A DNA stretch of 64,000 nt, taken from positions 33,360-97,359 of the forward strand of contig REEQ01000061.1 in the NCBI GenBank assembly GCA_007695005.1. The letters run 5' to 3'. The notes under the pieces were generated by a model. That model did no database searches and had not been told where the DNA came from. It worked only from the letters and a program-made list of their open reading frames with translations. A program made the position numbers and the translations under genes. Shown piece after piece: positions 1-10,286 of this stretch. Each line of letters opens with the position of its first letter. The first letter of the stretch is position 1. Origin of the DNA: Wenzhouxiangellaceae bacterium (GTDB lineage: Bacteria; Pseudomonadota; Gammaproteobacteria; Xanthomonadales; Wenzhouxiangellaceae).

Positions 1-135
1 CAGTCTGATCCCATCGGTGCAGTCGACACATCATCCGCGGGAGACGCTGCGTCCTGGGCAGGGCATCGTGGATTGAAAGGCGCGTGTTTTCGACCTTCGG
101 CCTCTTTGCCACTTCGCGGTTAGTCAAACGCAAAC

Positions 136-729
136 TCATTGACCTCCGCGCTGGATCCGCTCCAGCCGACCGTCAATGAAATCGAGTTCCCGCGCACGGC
201 GCCCAGCGGCAAAATCGTAAACCCAGCGCTCGCGCTGACCGTGGCCGGGCCAGGGGCCGATGTAGCCACCAAAACCGGCCAGCGGTGACAGGCTATAGCG
301 ATAGTCCGGCTCGCCACAGCGCGCAAAAATTTCTGCCGCGGTGGTCCCCGCCTGGTCCAGCTCGCGCCAGCTGCAGCGCCGTGTACCGGGCTCCCAGCGC
401 ACGCCGTAGCCAAGCTGATCAATTCGGTGCAGGTAGCCGTCCCTGAATACCAGCTGGCGCATGAATCGAGAGGCGCCAAAATTCAAGGTCCAGACTTCGA
501 CCCGCTGCCAGCTCAGCACATGGCCATCGCGCGTGCGCGCCAGTGGCTCGTCCCGATCTTCACGCCAGAACGGCGGTGGACAGGCTCGACCCACCTGCCA
601 GATCGGATCTCCGAGCTGGACCAGGCGGCCATCGCAATACAGCGAGGCGGCAGCCGCAGGCGCGGCCAGCAGCAGGAAAACCAGTCCCAGTCTGGCCAGC
701 CCGGTCACCCTCGTAGCGATTGTCTGCAT
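136..729 (-). CDS. Exported DUF2845-type protein
   Basis: Predicted 197-residue secreted or periplasmic protein. The start at 729 is chosen because an AGGAGGG ribosome site lies seven bases upstream and because it puts a clean signal peptide at the N-terminus (hydrophobic stretch about residues 12-28 ending AAPAAAA). The mature part has a few Cys residues (YCDG, GRACP, RRCSW, FARCGEP) and the C-terminal FARCGEPDYR block followed by ERWVYDF, which I associate with DUF2845 proteins of unknown function. It is divergent from the yceI-like gene, with about 160 bp between them. No enzymatic motif is visible. The family assignment comes from memory of the motif and is moderately sure. Confidence 0.7.
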   Translation of the reverse strand: MQTIATRVTGLARLGLVFLLLAAPAAAASLYCDGRLVQLGDPIWQVGRACPPPFWREDRDEPLARTRDGHVLSWQRVEVWTLNFGASRFMRQLVFRDGYLHRIDQLGYGVRWEPGTRRCSWRELDQAGTTAAEIFARCGEPDYRYSLSPLAGFGGYIGPWPGHGQRERWVYDFAAGRRARELDFIDGRLERIQRGGQ

Positions 730-887
730 GCCAGCCCTCCTGCCGATGTGAATGCCTTGAGGAAACGTCGCCACCGATGATCAGCGTACACTCAAGGTAT
801 TGAACGCGGACTGAATTGGCTGTTGACGCGACAACGCCGACGAATCAAGGATACTGCACGCCTTTCAAGACTCAACAGGAGGAATCA

Positions 888-1502
888 ATGATCCGACAAT
901 TTTTCGCCGCCATTGCCATCGGCACCGCGTCGACGTTCGCCGTTGCCGACGATCATGCTGCCAGCAGCAACGGAGTCGAGCACTACCTGATCGACACCCG
1001 CGGGGCACATGCCTTTATCCAGTTCAGGATTTCCCATCTGGGGTTTTCCTGGCTGTACGGGCGCTTCAATGAATTCGAAGGTCAATTCAGCTTTGACCCG
1101 AGCGACCCCAGCAATTCCAGTGTCGAGGTGACAGTCCAAACAGCCAGCATCGACTCCAATCATGAGCGCCGCGACAACCATCTGCGCAACGAAGACTTTC
1201 TCACCGTCGAGGCGTTTCCCGAAGCGCATTTTCGCAGCACTTCGTTTCGCCATATCGAGGGGGATCGCTTCCACATGACCGGGGACTTCACCCTGCTCGG
1301 TCACACCCGCTCGCTGGATATTGAGGTGGAACACGTGGGCGCCGGCGTTGACCCCTGGGGCGGCTACCGGCGCGGATTCACCGGCCGCACCTCATTTGCG
1401 CTGGCTGACTTCGGGATCGATTACGATCTTGGCCCCGAAGCGGAAATCATCGAGATCATTCTCGATGTGGAAGGCATCCGCCAGGACAACGGCGACGACT
1501 GA
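888..1502 (+). CDS. YceI-family periplasmic lipid-binding protein
   Basis: A 204-residue exported protein. The start at 888 follows a strong AGGAGG site at 877-882 and gives a signal peptide (residues 1-20, ending FAVA). The mature sequence has the YceI order: an early HAFIQFRISHLGFS segment, the SVEVTVQTASIDSNHERRDNHLR block, then DFLTVEAFPEAHF and the TLLGHTRSLDIEV strand. YceI proteins are lipocalin-like beta-barrels that bind isoprenoid or polyprenyl chains in the periplasm. The ligand cannot be told from sequence. It converges on pmbA with only 16 bp between stop codons. The sequence carries the full family length. Confidence 0.9.
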   Translation: MIRQFFAAIAIGTASTFAVADDHAASSNGVEHYLIDTRGAHAFIQFRISHLGFSWLYGRFNEFEGQFSFDPSDPSNSSVEVTVQTASIDSNHERRDNHLRNEDFLTVEAFPEAHFRSTSFRHIEGDRFHMTGDFTLLGHTRSLDIEVEHVGAGVDPWGGYRRGFTGRTSFALADFGIDYDLGPEAEIIEIILDVEGIRQDNGDD

Positions 1503-1518
1503 TATTGTTCGGCCAGGC

Positions 1519-2868
1519 TCACGCCTGGCCGGCCACCATCATCCTGTCGACCAGCAGCGAGCCGGTCTGAATATTGCGGCGGGTATCGATATCAGTGCCC
1601 GCCGCGACGATGCCGCCCAGCATGTCGCGCAGATGACCGGCAATGGTGATTTCTTCAACCGGCCAGGCGATCTCTCCGCCCTCGACCCAGAAGCCGGCTG
1701 CGCCGCGCGAATAATCGCCGGTGACCAGGTTGACGCCCTGACCCATGACTTCAGTCACCAGCAGGCCGGTGCCCAGCTCGGCCAGCAGCGCATCCGGATC
1801 ATGAGAACCGCCAACAAACTGCAGGTTGCGTACGCCACCCGCATTGGCCGTGGTGTTCAGGCCCAGACGACGCCCGGAATAGCTGCTGAGCACATAGCGC
1901 AACAACTCGCCGTCAGCGATCAGAGCTGACTCCCGGGTAGCCACGCCGTCGGCGTCGAACCAGGCCGAGGCCGGCCCGCCGGGAAGACGCGGTCGTTCAA
2001 TCAGGGACGCCCAGTCGGGCAATATCCGCTGGCCCAGCGCGTCGAGCAGAAAGCTGGCACGCCGGTACAGACTGCCGCCGGAAACTGCGCTGACCAGATG
2101 AGCAATCAGTCCGCGCGCCACTTCCGGGGCGAACAATACCGGCACCTTGCCGGTCGGCACCCGCCTGGCGCCGAGGCGGCGCAGGGTCCGCCGGGCCGCC
2201 TCCAGCCCCGTGGCTTCCGGGCTGGCCAGCTCGCTCAGACTGCGCCGAGAATCCCAGTCGTAGTCACGCTGCATGCCGGCCTGGTCGGCGGCAATCAGGA
2301 CGCAGCTTTGCGAGTACTGAGTACCGCGGTTGCTGCCGATGAAGCCATGGCTGTTGGCATAAACGCTGACCGCCGCCTCGGTGCTGACACTCGCCCCTTC
2401 GGAATTGCTGATGCGCGCATCGGCATCCCGCCCTGCCTGTTCAATCTCGCGCGCCCGCTCCAGCAGATCATTCATCCCCAGGTCATGGCCGTGCCACAGA
2501 TCCAGGTCGACGCGGTCCACGGCCATCAGTTCGGCCTGCGCGAGCCCGGCGGCGGGATCAGGCTGGGTATAGCGGGCGATGGCGAGGGCACGGTCGACGC
2601 ATTCATCGACGGTGTCGGGCGACAAATCGCCGGTCGAGGCCGAGCCGCTGCACTGGCCGCGGTAGACACTGACCCGAATACCCCGATCCCGAGCCTCTTC
2701 CAGCACGTCAATCTCACCCAGGCGGACGGCGGCTTCACGCGCCAGACTGGAATTGAGCGCCACCTCGACCTGGTCTGCGCCACGGCTGCGGGCCCGTTCC
2801 AGGACGCGACATGCCAGTGTTTCGAGCCGGTCGATCTCGCGCTCGGGCGCGGTGAGCAGATCGCTCAT
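1519..2868 (-). CDS. pmbA: Metalloprotease subunit PmbA/TldE
   Basis: A 449-residue TldE/PmbA protein, the non-catalytic partner of TldD in a cytoplasmic protease that processes modified peptides (microcin B17 in E. coli) and degrades unfolded peptides such as CcdA. Family hallmarks are the N-terminal region with GIRVSVYRGQCSGSAST and the C-terminal glycine-rich end with MGQGVNLVTGDYSRGA and FWVEGGEIAWPVEEITIAG. It has no HExxxH motif, as expected for TldE. Its ATG overlaps the tldD stop by one base (TGATG), so the two subunits are probably translationally coupled. E. coli keeps the two genes apart. Confidence 0.95.
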   Translation of the reverse strand: MSDLLTAPEREIDRLETLACRVLERARSRGADQVEVALNSSLAREAAVRLGEIDVLEEARDRGIRVSVYRGQCSGSASTGDLSPDTVDECVDRALAIARYTQPDPAAGLAQAELMAVDRVDLDLWHGHDLGMNDLLERAREIEQAGRDADARISNSEGASVSTEAAVSVYANSHGFIGSNRGTQYSQSCVLIAADQAGMQRDYDWDSRRSLSELASPEATGLEAARRTLRRLGARRVPTGKVPVLFAPEVARGLIAHLVSAVSGGSLYRRASFLLDALGQRILPDWASLIERPRLPGGPASAWFDADGVATRESALIADGELLRYVLSSYSGRRLGLNTTANAGGVRNLQFVGGSHDPDALLAELGTGLLVTEVMGQGVNLVTGDYSRGAAGFWVEGGEIAWPVEEITIAGHLRDMLGGIVAAGTDIDTRRNIQTGSLLVDRMMVAGQA

Positions 2869-4301
2869 CAGGCCGTCCCTCCCACGGTCAGACCGTCAAT
2901 GCGCAACGTCGGCTGACCGACGCCGACCGGGACGCTCTGGCCTTCCTTGCCGCAGACGCCAACGCCGGAATCCAGGCTCAGGTCATTGCCGACCATGCCA
3001 ACACGGGTCAGCACATCCGGGCCGTTGCCGATCAGGGTCGCGCCCTTGATGGCCGCGCCGAGCTTGCCGTTGCGGATACGGTAAGCCTCCGAGGCGGCAA
3101 ACACGAACTTGCCCGAGGTGATATCGACCTGGCCACCATTGAAGTTGACTGCATAAATTCCGTCATCCACCGAGGCGATGATCTCGGCCGGATCATGCTT
3201 GCCGGGCAGCATGTAGGTATTGGTCATGCGCGGCATGGGCAGGTGGGCAAAAGACTCGCGCCGGCCGTTGCCGGTCGGCTTGGCTCCCATCAGCCGGGCG
3301 TTGAGCTTGTCCTGCATGTAACCGACCAGGCGTCCGTTCTCGATCAGGGTGGTGCAGGAAGCGGCGGTTCCCTCGTCGTCGACCGTCAGTGAACCGCGCC
3401 GACGCGCCAGCGTGCCGTCATCGACAATGGTGCACTCCGGGCTTGCCACCTGCTCGCCGATGCGATTGCTGAAGGCCGAAATTCCCTTGCGATTGAAGTC
3501 ACCTTCCAACCCATGGCCAATGGCCTCGTGCAGCAGCACACCGGGCCAGCCGGGGCCAAGTACCACGGTCATGTGCCCGGCCGGAGCGTCTTCGGCGGTC
3601 AGATTGACGGCGGCCTGGCGCACGGCCTCGGTTGCATACTCCTGCCAGCTTTCCGGGTTCATCAGTTCGCTCAGATCAAAGCGCCCGCCACCGCCGGCAA
3701 AACCCTGCTCACGCCGATCATTCTCTTCCATCAACACGCGAATATCGAGTCGCACCAGCGGCCGGATGTCTCCGGCCAGGGCTCCGTCGCTGGCCACTAC
3801 CAGCACGGCCTCATGACTGGCCGACAGATTGACCGTCACCTGGCTGACCCTGGCATCCAGCGAGCGCACGTAGGCATCGATGGTGCGCAGCAGTTCAACG
3901 CGATCGGCCGGTCGACCGGCACTGGTGGGGTCCTCAGTGCCGTAGCGCGCTTCGGCGACCACGCCCTGACCGGCACGCACGCGACCTGACTGACCTGAGC
4001 GGCCAATGGCGCGCGCGCTGCCGGCAGCTTGCAGCAAGGCAGGCAGGCTGATCGAATCGGCATAGGCAAAGCCGGTGCCGGTGCCGGCAACGGCGCGCAG
4101 ACCGACACCCTGATCGACGTCCCAGCTGCCGCCGCGCACGCTGCCGTCTTCCAGCATCCAGCTCTCGCGCACCCGGCGCTGGAAATAGGCTTCACCAAGA
4201 TCCACGCCCGGTCCACACAGGCGGGCTAGCACTTTTTCCAGGTCGGCATCATCGAGTCCTGCGGGCTCGAGCAGCTGGCCTCTGGCCAATTCAAGCATCA
4301 T
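2868..4301 (-). CDS. tldD: Metalloprotease catalytic subunit TldD
   Basis: A 477-residue TldD, the zinc-bearing catalytic half of the TldD/TldE protease. The HEAIGH metal motif sits at residues 258-263 within a [13 protein letters not shown] context, and the C-terminal part has the conserved [21 protein letters not shown] segment. The start is the first of two adjacent ATG codons at 4301; the second, at 4298, is equally possible. It lies 82 bp downstream of yhdP in the same direction and overlaps pmbA, so rng-yhdP-tldD-pmbA may form one transcription unit. No peptide precursor that could be its dedicated substrate is seen nearby. Confidence 0.96.
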   Translation of the reverse strand: MMLELARGQLLEPAGLDDADLEKVLARLCGPGVDLGEAYFQRRVRESWMLEDGSVRGGSWDVDQGVGLRAVAGTGTGFAYADSISLPALLQAAGSARAIGRSGQSGRVRAGQGVVAEARYGTEDPTSAGRPADRVELLRTIDAYVRSLDARVSQVTVNLSASHEAVLVVASDGALAGDIRPLVRLDIRVLMEENDRREQGFAGGGGRFDLSELMNPESWQEYATEAVRQAAVNLTAEDAPAGHMTVVLGPGWPGVLLHEAIGHGLEGDFNRKGISAFSNRIGEQVASPECTIVDDGTLARRRGSLTVDDEGTAASCTTLIENGRLVGYMQDKLNARLMGAKPTGNGRRESFAHLPMPRMTNTYMLPGKHDPAEIIASVDDGIYAVNFNGGQVDITSGKFVFAASEAYRIRNGKLGAAIKGATLIGNGPDVLTRVGMVGNDLSLDSGVGVCGKEGQSVPVGVGQPTLRIDGLTVGGTA

Positions 4302-4383
4302 CTTTCATCCATAGGGTGTGTGTGGCAGCAACGCTGCGGGCGCTGTCCGGCTGACAGCAATATGACGGCATGCCAAGCCGGTT

Positions 4384-7300
4384 TCAATCATCCGCCCGAG
4401 GTGCCGGCGGCCCGATGATCTCCTCTTCGCCCTCCTCATCGGTGACTCGGGCCTGCACCAGTTCGATGCGCGGATCATCCCAGGGACCGGTCACCGAATA
4501 GCGCGCCTCGGCGATGCCGCGCAGCGGGCGTTCAAGCAGCGTGCGCAGGACCAGCCCGGCCGCCGCGCCGGCCGGGCCACCGGCCAGCACACCGATCACC
4601 GGCAGGGTGGCTCCGAGGCCCGGCTCGACAACAATCACCTGATCATACTCGCGCGCTGCCATGTCGGTGTCACCGCTGATCGTGATGTTGGCCGCCGGCG
4701 CGCGAATGCGCACCCCGTCGGTCCGGGCGAAGCCTGCGGCAAGATCGAAGCGACCCTCGATCTGGTCGAACTTCAGGCCGGCTGCAAAGACATCGCGAAA
4801 GTCCAGGATCAGGCGCCGCGGAATGGCGGTAAAGCTGGCCAGACCAAGCAGGCGCCCGGCCCCCGGCCTGGCCTCGGGAATGGTGCCGTCGGTGATGCGC
4901 AGCTCGAGGTCACCGCTCAAGCGGGCCATGGCGAAATCCATCGGCGCGCCCGGCCAGCGCACGTCGGCATCGACCTGGGCACGGCTGGCGATCAAGCCTG
5001 CCTCATAGCCGGCCGAGCGCAGCAGGCCGGTCAGGTCAGTGGTGGACAGACGACCACGAAACTCGCTCTGGAAGCGTTGATCTCGCTCCACCCAGCGACC
5101 GCTGCCATGCAGGCGCAAGTCCGGTCCAGCGACATCGATCAACTCGACTTCCATGCCATCGGCCGAGGCATGCGCCTCCAGTCGCGCCCGCCCCAGATCC
5201 AGCTCCCCCCAGCGCAGTGACTCGATATAGACGTGCAGCGGTGGCAGCCCTCGGGGGCTGCGTGTCGAAGTCTGCTCGCTGAGCGGATGCAAGGCCAGGT
5301 CCAGGCTGGTCGGCTCGGGTGCCAACGGCGCCAGCGCAAGACGCTGCAGGTCGGCCATCAAGACACGACCGGAGTCGAGCGGGGCGGGAATGGAAAGCCG
5401 ACCCAGCATGCGCTCGCTGTCCAGGTCCAGCGTCCAGGCCAACTCATCGCGCGTCAGGCTCAGGTCCAGATCCTGCAGCTCCAGGCCAAAGCCGTGGACC
5501 CGCCCCAGACTCACCTGGACGTCCACCGGCGGCGGCTCGGTCGCAGCGCTGCCAGCCGGAGCAAGCAACTCCCACCATTCGGCCAGAGCCAGCTCCTCCA
5601 ACTGACCGCGGATTCGAACACCCTCGGTGGGTAACTCCCCGGCACCGACATCACCGAGAGCCAGCGCTAGCGACCAGGCCGCCGAAGCAGCTCGCCAGCG
5701 AGCAGCCAGGCGCTCTTCCAGCACGAGACTGCCCTGCAGCTGCGCGTTGGCCACATCGAAGGCCAGGGCGAGCGGCCAGGCCTGGTCAGCGCGCTTGACC
5801 AAGGGCGCAGGGAAATCCAGGGCCAGACCCTCAAGATTACTGTCCACGGCTACCCGGAAGCCGTCATCGTCCAGGTCGCCGCGACCGGAAAGCTCGACCA
5901 GAAACCGGCTGGCTCCCTGCGCACGCAGGCCCAGGCCCGCCAGCTCGGGAAACAACTGAAATGGATTCAGCACCGACTCCACTCGCAGCCATGCCGGCGC
6001 CTCGAAACCTCCCTGCAGCGCGACCGGGTGCTGCGCCCGGCCATCGCCCAGGCTAAGGTCGTGGGACTGCAGTCGCTGACGGTCGAAGGTCGCACTCCCG
6101 CTCAAGCCATCGACCACGGCGGCAATGGCCGGCAGCGCGAGCCCTGTGCCATGGAGATCAACCCGGCCCGCCATCGACCATTCATCCATGTTCCGAAACG
6201 GCAGTGCCAGCTGCAGATCGACCGATACCGGGCCCGACGGTTCGGTCGCTGCCAGCACGCCCTGCATACCCTCAACCGGCATCGCAGCCAGCAGCTCGGC
6301 CAGCTGGGCAGCCTCGGCACGCTCCACGGCCAGATTCAGCGCCATGGTCGGCTCGGTCAGATCCTCGATGGCCAGCTCGGCGCGGTCGATCGGCAGGTCT
6401 GCCAATTGCGCGCGGCTGAATTGACCGGACAGGGAGCGGCCCAGAAAACTGGCTTCGCCGGCCAGGCTGCTCGCCCGCGGCCAGTCAGGCCAGTAGTCTA
6501 TTTCCAGCCCGGAGAAAGTTGCATCGGCCTGAAAGTCACCGGCTGCGATGTCGCGCGCGAGCTTCCCGGCCTGCATGTGCAAGAGGACCAGGCCACTGGC
6601 CTGATCGATCCAGCCCAGCGAGCGCTCCAGCCAGTCCATGGCGGTTTCGGGAATGAATCGGGGCGGAAGGTAGGGACGTGGATCGACACGCTCGATACGC
6701 TCGGCATCAATCAGGAAATCGAGAAAGGGTCGGCGCTCCCATAGCCAGATCAAGCCGTCAGCCTGACCTTCGGCAAAGGAGGTCTCGATACGCAGGCCAT
6801 CGAGCTCAATGGCCTGTGGTGACAGCAGCGCTCGGCCACCCAGGCTTTCGAGCTGTACCGGCTCGGCAAACAGCAGCGGCCACTCGACCCGTGGCTTTCC
6901 ACCCGGCAGCAGCTCGGCACGATCTCCGGACAGCCCCAGGCGCAGGTCCAGGCCGGACAGGCTCGGCAAGGGGTCAGCCAGGCTCAAGCTCAGCTGATCA
7001 ATCGCTCCGCCCAGGGCGTGCAGACTGCCGTTGCCGCGCCAGCCGATCTCGAACTCGCTGATCACGCCAGCCAGCGCCGTCGGCGCCTGTGGCCATTCAG
7101 CCAGCAGCGGCGCGAGCAGGGCATGGGCAGCACCCAGCTCCAGATGATCCACGCTCAGCGCCCATGCCTGGCCCTGTCGACCCAGGGCCAGCCCCCGCGC
7201 CAGCGGCGGCTGGGCATCGGCTGCCAGCGAAACCAGTTCAAGCTGGCTAGCTTCATCGCTGCGTGCCAGAACCAGTTCGGCAGCTACCCGCTCGGCGCCC

Positions 7301-8136
7301 ACGCCGGCCTGCTCCAGAACCAGGTCCATATCCATGCGGACGCCGCTATCAACCTGCCAGCTGGCCCAGGCTTCGACGCTGGCTCTGGCTGAATCCGGCA
7401 GCCAGTCGCCTCGCAGCCAGTCGCGCGGATCCAGCGCATTGCCTGCTACCCAGGCCCGGGCACTGCGCCAGCTACCGCCGACCTGATTCAGGCGCACTGC
7501 AAACTGCAGGCCCGGCCCGGCGGCTGCGGTCGGCTCGAGGCGACCCTGGATCTCGGTATGCGGGCCTCGGCGCCGAATCTCGCCCTCGACCAGGCGGGCC
7601 CCAAACTCTGGCTGAGCTCGCGGGCGAACACGGAAACTGGCGTCCCGAACCAGCAAGTCACCGAGCAACAACAGCTCCCCGCGATCCTCGCGTTCGGCCA
7701 GCTCGGCGCCTCCTTCGAGCTCCAGCCCCCACTGGCCGTCATCATCCTCGGCCAGAACCAGTTCCAGCCCCAGAACGATCAGCCGGAAGGGATTGCGATC
7801 TCCAAGCAGCAGGGCCGGCAGGTGCAGCTCAAGGCGAGTTTCATCCACCGCCAGCAACGTCTCCTCCGGGGTGCCAACCTGAAGTCCGAAAAGATGGATT
7901 TGCGGAGTCAGACGCGGCCACTGCGCCTCGGCACGCCCAATGCTCACCGGCTGCCCTATACGCTCTGACAACTGCTCGGAAAGCCACGGACGCAACTGGT
8001 CCGCGTGCGGGATCAAACTCCGACCGACACCCACCAGCACGGCCGTGGCGATGATCAGGATGGCAATGGCTGTGAGCAGCCACGCCCGAAGCGCGGCCAG
8101 GCAGGCGAGCAGCCGGGATGAAGCGCGATCAGTCAA
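4384..8136 (-). CDS. yhdP: YhdP-family AsmA-like envelope protein
   Basis: A giant 1250-residue inner-membrane anchored protein of the YhdP/TamB/AsmA-like group, known in E. coli to take part in phospholipid transport to the outer membrane. It has one N-terminal membrane span (about residues 17-37), a long beta-rich periplasmic repeat region (DUF3971) and a C-terminal AsmA-like part with FDLAAGFARTDGVRI and ISGDTDMAAREYDQ. I place the start at a TTG (8136) that overlaps the rng stop codon: no ATG fits, and upstream codons lie inside rng. This gives an N-terminus MTDRASSRLL before the span. Gene order rng-yhdP-tldD matches E. coli. Confidence 0.9.
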   Translation of the reverse strand: MTDRASSRLLACLAALRAWLLTAIAILIIATAVLVGVGRSLIPHADQLRPWLSEQLSERIGQPVSIGRAEAQWPRLTPQIHLFGLQVGTPEETLLAVDETRLELHLPALLLGDRNPFRLIVLGLELVLAEDDDGQWGLELEGGAELAEREDRGELLLLGDLLVRDASFRVRPRAQPEFGARLVEGEIRRRGPHTEIQGRLEPTAAAGPGLQFAVRLNQVGGSWRSARAWVAGNALDPRDWLRGDWLPDSARASVEAWASWQVDSGVRMDMDLVLEQAGVGAERVAAELVLARSDEASQLELVSLAADAQPPLARGLALGRQGQAWALSVDHLELGAAHALLAPLLAEWPQAPTALAGVISEFEIGWRGNGSLHALGGAIDQLSLSLADPLPSLSGLDLRLGLSGDRAELLPGGKPRVEWPLLFAEPVQLESLGGRALLSPQAIELDGLRIETSFAEGQADGLIWLWERRPFLDFLIDAERIERVDPRPYLPPRFIPETAMDWLERSLGWIDQASGLVLLHMQAGKLARDIAAGDFQADATFSGLEIDYWPDWPRASSLAGEASFLGRSLSGQFSRAQLADLPIDRAELAIEDLTEPTMALNLAVERAEAAQLAELLAAMPVEGMQGVLAATEPSGPVSVDLQLALPFRNMDEWSMAGRVDLHGTGLALPAIAAVVDGLSGSATFDRQRLQSHDLSLGDGRAQHPVALQGGFEAPAWLRVESVLNPFQLFPELAGLGLRAQGASRFLVELSGRGDLDDDGFRVAVDSNLEGLALDFPAPLVKRADQAWPLALAFDVANAQLQGSLVLEERLAARWRAASAAWSLALALGDVGAGELPTEGVRIRGQLEELALAEWWELLAPAGSAATEPPPVDVQVSLGRVHGFGLELQDLDLSLTRDELAWTLDLDSERMLGRLSIPAPLDSGRVLMADLQRLALAPLAPEPTSLDLALHPLSEQTSTRSPRGLPPLHVYIESLRWGELDLGRARLEAHASADGMEVELIDVAGPDLRLHGSGRWVERDQRFQSEFRGRLSTTDLTGLLRSAGYEAGLIASRAQVDADVRWPGAPMDFAMARLSGDLELRITDGTIPEARPGAGRLLGLASFTAIPRRLILDFRDVFAAGLKFDQIEGRFDLAAGFARTDGVRIRAPAANITISGDTDMAAREYDQVIVVEPGLGATLPVIGVLAGGPAGAAAGLVLRTLLERPLRGIAEARYSVTGPWDDPRIELVQARVTDEEGEEEIIGPPAPRADD

Positions 8137-9605
8137 AGGAGTACGACGTCGAACTGTTCCTGGCCGTACTGATCCTCTGGCTGAAACTGGATGCTGGTGC
8201 CCAGCAGCTCGGTCAGTTCGGCGATCGAACGGTGGTGGTCCTCGAGCATGCGCTCGACCACCCGCGGCGCAGCCATCACTCGCAGCTGCCCGGTTTCGAA
8301 CTGGCGCACGGCGCGCAGGATTTCGCGGAAGATTTCCGAACAGACGGTTTCCACGCTCTTGACTCGGCCGCGTCCGTCGCAGGCCCGGCAAGGCTCGCAC
8401 AAGCGATGCTCCAGGCTTTCGGTGGTGCGCTTGCGAGTCATTTCAACCAGCCCAAGCGGGGAGATGTCCGACACCGAGCTGCGGGCATGGTCACGGGCCA
8501 GGGCACGCTGCAAGGTCCTGAGGACCTGGCGCTTGTGCTCGGCATCGGTCATGTCGATGAAATCGATGATGATGATGCCGCCCAGGTTGCGCAGCCGCAG
8601 CTGACGAGCGATGGCCTGAGCCGCTTCAAGATTGGTCTTGTAGATGGTCTCTTCCAAGTTGCGAAAGCCGACGTAGGCGCCGGTATTGACATCCACCGTC
8701 GTCATCGCCTCGGTCTGGTCGATGCTCAGGTACCCCCCGGACTTCAACGGTGCCGTGCGGCTAAGAGCGCGGTCGATCTCGTCCTCGACCCCATAGAGAT
8801 CGAACAGCGGCCCGTCACCGTCGTAGTGCTCGATCCGATCCACCCACTCGGGAAAGAAGTCGCTGGCAAACTTGCAGGCACGCTGCCAGGTGGCGCGATC
8901 ATCAATGCGGACCTTGTCGACGCCGGCATGCATGTGATCGCGCAGCGAGCGGTAAGGCAGCGACAGATCCTCATAAATGCACTGACCCGGCTCGGCCACC
9001 TGCATGGCGGCTTCGATTCGGCCCCAGAGTCGGCGCAGGTAGTTCAAGTCCTTGGCCAAAGCGGCCTCGGTCACCCCCTCGGCATTGGTCCGCAGGATGA
9101 AACCGGCCTTGCTTTCCGGGCCCAGCAGGCCGCGCAGCAGATCCTTCAGGCGCTGGCGCTCCTCTTCAACTTCGATCCGCACCGACACGCCTAGACTATC
9201 GACGCCCGGCAGCAAGACCAGATAGCGCGAAGGAACACTGAGCTGGGTGGTCAGACGCGCACCCTTGCTGCCGAGCGGATCCTTGATGACCTGGACCATG
9301 ACCTTTTCTCCGGTCCTGAGCAACTCGGTAATCGGCGGCGGCTGCAATGGCGTTCCGTCCTCGCCCAGTTCGGGCTGGCGCGGGACGATGTCGTTGGCGT
9401 GCAGAAACGCCGTTCGATCGAGGCCAATATTGACGAAGGCTGCCTGCATGCCCGGCAGTACACGTTCCACCCGACCCATGTAGATGTTACCGACGTAACT
9501 GACGTCATCATCCCGCTCCAGATACAGCTCCTGGAGCAGACCGTTTTCGACCAAGGCAACGCGGCTTTCGGTCAGGGTGACGTTGATCAGAATTTCGTCG
9601 CTCAC
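8133..9605 (-). CDS. rng: Ribonuclease G
   Basis: A 490-residue RNase G, an endoribonuclease that matures the 5' end of 16S rRNA and degrades some mRNAs. The N-terminus MSDEILINVT and the S1-type region (SYVGNIYMGRVERVLPGMQAAFVNIG) are typical. The catalytic core carries MTTVDVNTGAYVG and GGIIIIDFIDM with the metal-binding aspartates, followed by the CEPCRACDG cysteine pair that links the dimer through zinc. It lacks the long C-terminal scaffold of RNase E and has the length usual for RNase G. The start codon is GTG. It is first in the rng-yhdP-tldD-pmbA run and diverges from maf. Confidence 0.96.
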   Translation of the reverse strand: MSDEILINVTLTESRVALVENGLLQELYLERDDDVSYVGNIYMGRVERVLPGMQAAFVNIGLDRTAFLHANDIVPRQPELGEDGTPLQPPPITELLRTGEKVMVQVIKDPLGSKGARLTTQLSVPSRYLVLLPGVDSLGVSVRIEVEEERQRLKDLLRGLLGPESKAGFILRTNAEGVTEAALAKDLNYLRRLWGRIEAAMQVAEPGQCIYEDLSLPYRSLRDHMHAGVDKVRIDDRATWQRACKFASDFFPEWVDRIEHYDGDGPLFDLYGVEDEIDRALSRTAPLKSGGYLSIDQTEAMTTVDVNTGAYVGFRNLEETIYKTNLEAAQAIARQLRLRNLGGIIIIDFIDMTDAEHKRQVLRTLQRALARDHARSSVSDISPLGLVEMTRKRTTESLEHRLCEPCRACDGRGRVKSVETVCSEIFREILRAVRQFETGQLRVMAAPRVVERMLEDHHRSIAELTELLGTSIQFQPEDQYGQEQFDVVLL

Positions 9606-9710
9606 GGGCCGGCAGGACTGGAAAAAAACTGCTCAAGGATAGCATCTCGGCGGCATGACTCCGTGGCCGCAACTATACTGGTACCGGAATTCATCCTGCG
9701 ACCTTGGCTC

Positions 9711-10277
9711 TTGACCCTGATTCTGGCATCCGCTTCGCCACGACGGCGCGAACTGCTGGGGCAGTTCGGCCTGGCTTTTGACATAGACCCGGCCGATATC
9801 GACGAGGCCCGTCGCGCCGGCGAATCCGCCCATTCTTACGTTCTGCGCATCGCAGGCGAGAAAGCGCTGCATGTGGCCGATCGCCACCCCGGCCAGCCCG
9901 TGCTGGGCGCCGACACGGCCGTGGTTCTGGATGGGCGGAGCCTGGGCAAACCTGTAGATGCCGGCGAGGCCAGGTCCATGCTCCGGCAATTGTCGGGGCG
10001 AGCCCACCAGGTCATGTCGGCCGTGGCCCTGGTCTGCCCGGACGGTCGCCGCCTTTCCCGACTGAGCAGAACCGAGGTCGAATTCGGCCAGCTGCCCTTG
10101 GCCTGGATAGAGGCCTACATCGCCTCGGGCGATCCCATGGACAAGGCCGGGGCCTACGGCATCCAGAACCAGGCCGGCATCTGGATCTCCAGGATCACCG
10201 GCAGCTATACCGGCGTGGTCGGCCTGCCCCTGTTCGAAACCGGCGCCCTGCTCCGCGAAGCCGGCCTGCTGGAATGA
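9711..10277 (+). CDS. maf: Maf-family nucleotide pyrophosphatase
   Basis: A 188-residue Maf/YhdE-type house-cleaning enzyme that hydrolyses non-canonical or dTTP/UTP nucleotides to monophosphates. The signature SASPRRRELL is near the N-terminus, followed by VLGADTAVVLDGRSLGKP and GDPMDKAGAYGIQ, all conserved in the family. No ATG fits. The TTG at 9711 gives MTLILASASPRR, the usual start of Maf proteins, and is taken as the start. A TATACT at 9674-9679 could serve as the -10 box. In E. coli the gene is beside rng in the same direction; here it is divergent. Confidence 0.88.
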   Translation: MTLILASASPRRRELLGQFGLAFDIDPADIDEARRAGESAHSYVLRIAGEKALHVADRHPGQPVLGADTAVVLDGRSLGKPVDAGEARSMLRQLSGRAHQVMSAVALVCPDGRRLSRLSRTEVEFGQLPLAWIEAYIASGDPMDKAGAYGIQNQAGIWISRITGSYTGVVGLPLFETGALLREAGLLE

Positions 10278-10286
10278 AGGCAGGAA

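Noticed and set aside
1..135. A gene or terminator at the left edge
   Set aside because: No hairpin with T-run and no supported frame; the segment is too short to say more.
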